From Zygnema cylindricum (Eukaryota; Streptophyta; Zygnematophyceae; Zygnematales; Zygnemataceae), in the NCBI GenBank assembly GCA_037447655.1, contig JBBHKE010001523.1, positions 62,001 through 126,000 on the forward strand: 64,000 bases of DNA, written 5' to 3'. The position numbers and the translations under genes are program-made. The notes under the pieces are model-generated. The model saw nothing but the letters and a program-made list of their open reading frames with translations. It ran no database searches and was not told the DNA's origin. This document shows, piece after piece, positions 60,593-64,000 of this stretch. Each line of letters begins with the position of its first letter. Within the stretch, counting starts at the first letter, position 1.

Positions 60593-60989
60593 CCCATAAG
60601 TAGCTTCGCGGCATGTAAAGAAAGTCATGTCATGATTACGCGATAAAATTGTAGGTAATTTTGAATCGCACTGAAAATATCGCCTTAAGGGTGGCTTCCA
60701 TTAGCGAAAAAGTGGGGTTTTTTACTGACGGCTGTACCGTTTTGTACAGGTCCGTATATAATTATTTTTTTCAAGGAAAACATCATCACAGAAAAATGTC
60801 CAAGGTTGTAGGCGTAAATTTGGACCGTCGGATGCTATCACACTTTTTATCCGAGTCGCCACGTCACTAATCCTATAGTTTGTTAAGACCGTGCACAGGG
60901 AGGACAATTCTCGAAGACTGAACGTGTATAAATAGGATGCGTGGAAAAGGTAAAAAGAATCCTCGATGAGCGCGCGCGTATGTGTGTAC

Positions 60990-61270
60990 ACGTCGCAAGG
61001 GCCATGTGCCTTCCGCCTGGGAGGCTGCGAATCCGCCGAAATTATCCCGTCACGCTTCCACCATCAAAGTTTGCTGCCGCCTTTTTGTAGTTGCGTTTTG
61101 AAATTTTGGGTAGTACATTTAATGCCCCTTTGTACGAGTCATTAATTACTTCCGCTGGTACAGATATTATCTCCACTGGTACAGATATTATCTCCGCTCG
61201 TACACATATTGCGTTCAGACTTCGCATTCTAACTTTCTAAGATTCTTTTAAGATTTTAAGCATGTAATAT
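60990..61270 (-). repeat. Inverted partial copy of the hairpin-bearing repeat
   Basis: GGCCATGTGCCTTCCGCC, ATCAAAGTTTGCTGCCGCC, GTACGAGTCATTAATTACTT and TAGTTGCGTTTTGAAATTTT are the inverse of blocks at 61470-61730. With 61435-61960 it forms a large, loose inverted pair around a spacer of about 170 bp containing a 15-bp direct repeat (TAATGGAAGGCACGC). Confidence 0.6.
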
Positions 61271-61434
61271 TAAGTTACGTGTTACCAACCAGAATGAGCC
61301 ACGCAAATAAAAAGTGGTTTACTGAAGCGGCTTAATGGAAGGCACGCGACTTAATGGAAGGCACGCCTTTCAGTAAAATTTGCGGTACAATTACTGAGAC
61401 GCCTAATGGAAGTCCACCTTAAGGGAAAAACCTT

Positions 61435-61960
61435 TCGAAATTATGATTGGTGCCACGTAGTTAGTGTTCACATTTTGAAAATCTAAAAATATTCATCAAA
61501 CGTAAAATACGAACGATAATATCTGCACCAGCGGGAGGTGGTTAATGATTCGTACGAAAAGTTTGCGGCCAAATTTTAATTTTGAAAATGGAAAGCAAAA
61601 TTTCGAAACGGAATGGCAAAAAGACGCCGCAAACTTTGAAGGTCGGTGGATGTCAGACGGAGCGTGCGATGATGCTTTCGGTTGATTTGTATCCAGCGTG
61701 GCAAGCGGCATATGGCCTTTTACGACGTGTAGGCCTGCGATCGCTTGTTCAAAGTGGATATTTTTTTTCTTTTTCACGTGTACCAATTGTACACGACCAG
61801 TGGGAAGCTAACTCTCCTCGCGAGTAGAGTCGTTTCCCACTGGTTGATGTGCGCGACTGCTTCGCGGATCTCAAAAAGTGAAACTTCCAACGGTCAAAAA
61901 TTACGCCTACATCCTTGGAGCATCCCGGCAACTTTCCGGTAACCGTTTCGTCTGACAGAA
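61435..61960 (+). repeat. Hairpin-bearing repeat, copy 3
   Basis: Same order of blocks as copy 2. The palindrome at 61797-61843 has arms CCAGTGGGAA / TTCCCACTGG around an ACTCTCCTCGCGAG core, preceded by GTGTACCAATTGTACAC. It carries no supported ORF. Confidence 0.75.
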
Positions 61961-61983
61961 GAATAAGGCTGCGGCCCCATGTA

Positions 61984-62320
61984 CACCGCCAATCGCTATT
62001 AGCGTTGTGTACACTAATACCGTCTCGCTTTTTTTTCGTTTTATTCTCCATTAGCGTAGTTCATTCTATTTTTTTCTTTACTCTATTTAAGGTTATTTTG
62101 TTGGTACCGTACAAATTAGAAGTACGTCATCGTTTAATTAGTGTGGTGTACGGACAGGGTCAGACCGTACAAAAGCGTACATTTGTAAATAAAAAGGTAC
62201 AATTCAGTATGTTTAATAGCCGCGGACGCATGAGAATGTGCGGTCTTAAAAGGTGTTCATTACGGGTCGTAAAAAATTGCGTTCGCACATATTTAACCAA
62301 CAATCGCATGGTCGACAGTG
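61984..62320. mobile_element. Partial long-subfamily TA-flanked MITE
   Basis: CACCGCCAATCGCTATTAG at the left edge after TA. The body follows 2565-2900 closely (TTCTCCATTAGCGTAGTTCA, GTACCGTACAAA, GCCGCGGACGCATGAGAATG). Similarity fades after about 62320 and no right end is present. Confidence 0.7.
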
Positions 62321-62736
62321 TGAACGTCAAACATATTCACCTGAGGAAAGTTCATGTTTTTCAGTAAATGACCGTAACTGAATGCAATGTTGCGCCGGCG
62401 TATTACTGTAACTTTCATAGCTAGGGTTTCAACTCCTAATTAGGTTCCTTGTAAGCAGTTATAGTTATTATTAATGTTATTTTATGGTTATGGTTCAATT
62501 AGCGTAAAAGTTTATGGTATTTTGGTGAAAATGGATCCATTTAGTATATGGGGCATAATTGTATTTGCAAATGAAATAAAACACTACCTGTGGTATAATG
62601 TTAACTGTAGATATGATTTACCTAGGTAAAAGTGGTTTTATGGTATTTGAAAATGCGATTAACTTGGTATTGGTATTTTATTGTAATTATTATTGATATT
62701 GACGAATGTTCCTTGGATTAATCCTCAACTTTGGGA

Positions 62737-62746
62737 NNNNNNNNNN
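62737..62746. other. Assembly gap of 10 N
   Basis: Ten N at the left edge of a pyrimidine minisatellite, probably a collapsed or unresolved repeat. Reading frames crossing it are meaningless. Confidence 0.98.
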
Positions 62747-63000
62747 TCCCCCTCTCCGTCTAACTCTTGGATTATCATACCTCTCCCCCTCTTTCTCTCT
62801 CAATCTGCCTCTCCCCCTCTCTCCCTATCAATGTGCCTCTCCCCTCTCACTCTCTCAATCTGCCTCCCCCTCTCTCTCTCTCTCAATCTGCCTCTCCTCC
62901 TCTCTCCCTATCAATCTGCCTCTCCCCCTCTCTCTCTCTCAATCTGCCTCTCCCTCTCTCTCCCTATCAATCTGTCTCTCCCCCTCTCTCTCTTTATTTG
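62747..63000. repeat. Pyrimidine minisatellite
   Basis: Units of about 28-30 bp, built as CAATCTGCCTC followed by TCCCCCTCTCTC and a variable CTCTCTC or CCTAT, repeat from about 62795 to 62995. A short TTTG/TTTA repeat follows to about 63032. Confidence 0.85.
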
Positions 63001-63032
63001 TTTGTTTATTTGTTTATTTGTTTGTTTTGCTT

Positions 63033-63780
63033 CCATTTTTATTATTTTCATTGTGGATGCTAATTCGTTTTTGGTTCCTTTTTTTTTGTTTTATTTGCAG
63101 ATGTGACGTACACATTATTCAGTCTATATATGGAAAAAAAATTGAATACCATTAAAGTATAAAAGAATAAGTTTTGAACGATAGGGGGAAAGTGAGGTAG
63201 GAGAAGGAAGAGGGAGGCGAGGAATGGAAGGGAGTAGAGGTGAGAGAGGAGAGAGGGGACCTCTCTATAGTAGGATTGTTCATTCGGTATTTTTCCAAGA
63301 TAGGATTTCGTTTGTTCCGTTTTCAATTATATCTCTATACATTTGTAAATTTTTGTACAATTATTATGTGCAACGTGAAAGGAATGTAAAAGAAAGGAAT
63401 TCGTCGTTATGTTTTTCTTTTATGTTATCCATATTTTTGTCTTTGTTTGTTATGTGTATATTTTTTTTGGAATTCCATATGATTTTGTTGAGTTTCTATA
63501 TTGTGTTTGTCACTGTTAAAAAGTTATGATCCGAGGTTATTTTAATATCGACATATATAAAAAAATGGCAATTTAGTGCCCAAATCAAAGAAGAAAAGAC
63601 AAAATATAAATGAGTTATGATTCTTGATTTTGAATTCGGTGGGTCAAACTTAAGAGGAAATGTGAATGTTTTGTCTACTATTTCGGGAGAAAAAAATAAA
63701 ATGGTATTACAATTTATTTGTCTTGGCGTTTTGCGCATCAAACACAAGTAATTTAGGGAATTTTCCTATTAATACGCCTA
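63033..63780. other. AT-rich stretch, no supported gene
   Basis: Contains a GGGAAGG-rich tract near 63184-63260. Open frames are short, hydrophobic and overlapping, as expected of T-rich DNA. Confidence 0.5.
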
Positions 63781-63818
63781 TGTATACCTTGTATTTTTAG
63801 TAGGGACAAAGTAGTATC

Positions 63819-63959
63819 ATTCAGCGACGATATATTTTCGTCGCTGAATGGTAAAACTTAGTTTACCATCAAATTTTCCATTCAGCGACGAGACGTTCTC
63901 GTCGCTGGAGTATCATACCGAATTTCTGCACTTCAGCGATGAGACTGTCTCGTCGCTAA
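63819..63959. repeat. Three tandem GCGACGA hairpins at the right edge
   Basis: Inverted units ATTCAGCGACGA..TCGTCGCTGAAT (63819-63849), TTCAGCGACGAG..CTCGTCGCTGG (63881-63908) and TTCAGCGATGAG..CTCGTCGCTAA (63932-63959). A GGTAAA..TTTACC hairpin lies between the first two. Arrays of GCGACGA/TCGTCGC hairpins are familiar as subterminal repeats of plant CACTA (En/Spm-type) transposons, so an element may extend past the window. No CACTA terminus is visible inside it. Confidence 0.55.
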
Positions 63960-64000
63960 AACTGTGTTAATGCCACAATTTACCTCGCAATGTACTGCAT

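Larger units (their letters stand above)
51640..60690 (+). repeat. Large repeat unit, copy 2 (split by copia B)
   Basis: 51640-52286 matches 30895-31830, and 58725-60690 matches 32715-33730, in the same order (CTTGTTGGTTGAATTTGATG; GGTCATTCTTTAGGATTT; GAGTTTATGGCCTTTGTTTC; ATAATCGCGATGTTTTGAG; TTTAATAAACGT; GATCGACAGGCAGCATTTAT). Copia B and, further right, a hAT-like element (60100-60592) interrupt it. Where copy 1 has nearly 900 bp of purine/pyrimidine tract, this copy has only a short TCCCTCC stretch before element B. Confidence 0.65.

Noticed and set aside
62693-63155. Long Ser/Pro/Leu open frames
   Set aside because: They span the N gap and the pyrimidine minisatellite; low-complexity translation only.
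63819-63959. Regularly spaced palindromes as a CRISPR array
   Set aside because: Units are imperfect, only three, the spacers are similar in character and the context is a plant nuclear genome.

Overview
The window is nuclear DNA of a land plant. The evidence is one spliced, plant-type 40S ribosomal protein gene, one plant S-adenosylmethionine-fold gene, Ty1/copia retrotransposons primed by initiator tRNA-Met, and a dense population of small DNA transposons. I cannot name the species. The very AT-rich spacers, GTAC-rich repeats and low gene density would fit a repeat-rich, possibly non-angiosperm genome, but that is inference.

Only two host genes can be supported. A single-exon gene at 18282-19496 (+) encodes a 404-residue protein of the spermidine-synthase/methyltransferase fold with a probable organelle presequence. 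Two tiny upstream ORFs lie between its likely TATA box and its start codon. A six-exon gene at 21794-26218 (-) encodes a complete 151-residue ribosomal protein uS11 (RPS14); its first coding exon is just the ATG. The two genes are on opposite strands with their 3' ends facing each other, about 2.3 kb apart.

Region by region: 1-1560 looks like the 5' end of an old minus-strand copia element running off the window, with two tandem repeats. 1560-17400 is a gene-free mosaic of small DNA elements: TA-flanked MITEs with CACCGTGAATCG ends, Tourist/Harbinger-like elements with GGGTGCGTC ends and TTA/TAA duplications (three stand end to end at 11848-14614), and an 800-bp fold-back element. 17400-26800 is the genic island. 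26500-34600 returns to MITEs, a large repeat unit and an alternating purine/pyrimidine domain. 34630-58724 holds three complete copia insertions, each with 5-bp target duplications: A (old, broken, minus), C (non-autonomous, minus, LTRs that look identical) and B (young, plus, one nonsense codon). Between A and C lie two more Tourist-like elements. 58725-64000 contains the second copy of the large repeat, a hAT-like element with a clean 8-bp duplication, a hairpin-bearing repeat, a 10-N assembly gap and tandem GCGACGA hairpins at the right edge.

The most unusual feature is the copia group. In all three elements, and in a fourth relic at 50660, the gag start codon lies inside the LTR and the primer-binding site is itself translated as the start of Gag. 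That site is complementary to the anticodon arm of initiator tRNA-Met rather than to its 3' end. Element C appears recently mobile although it encodes only a Gag-like protein fused to a decayed RNase H remnant; B-like elements are the obvious candidate helpers.
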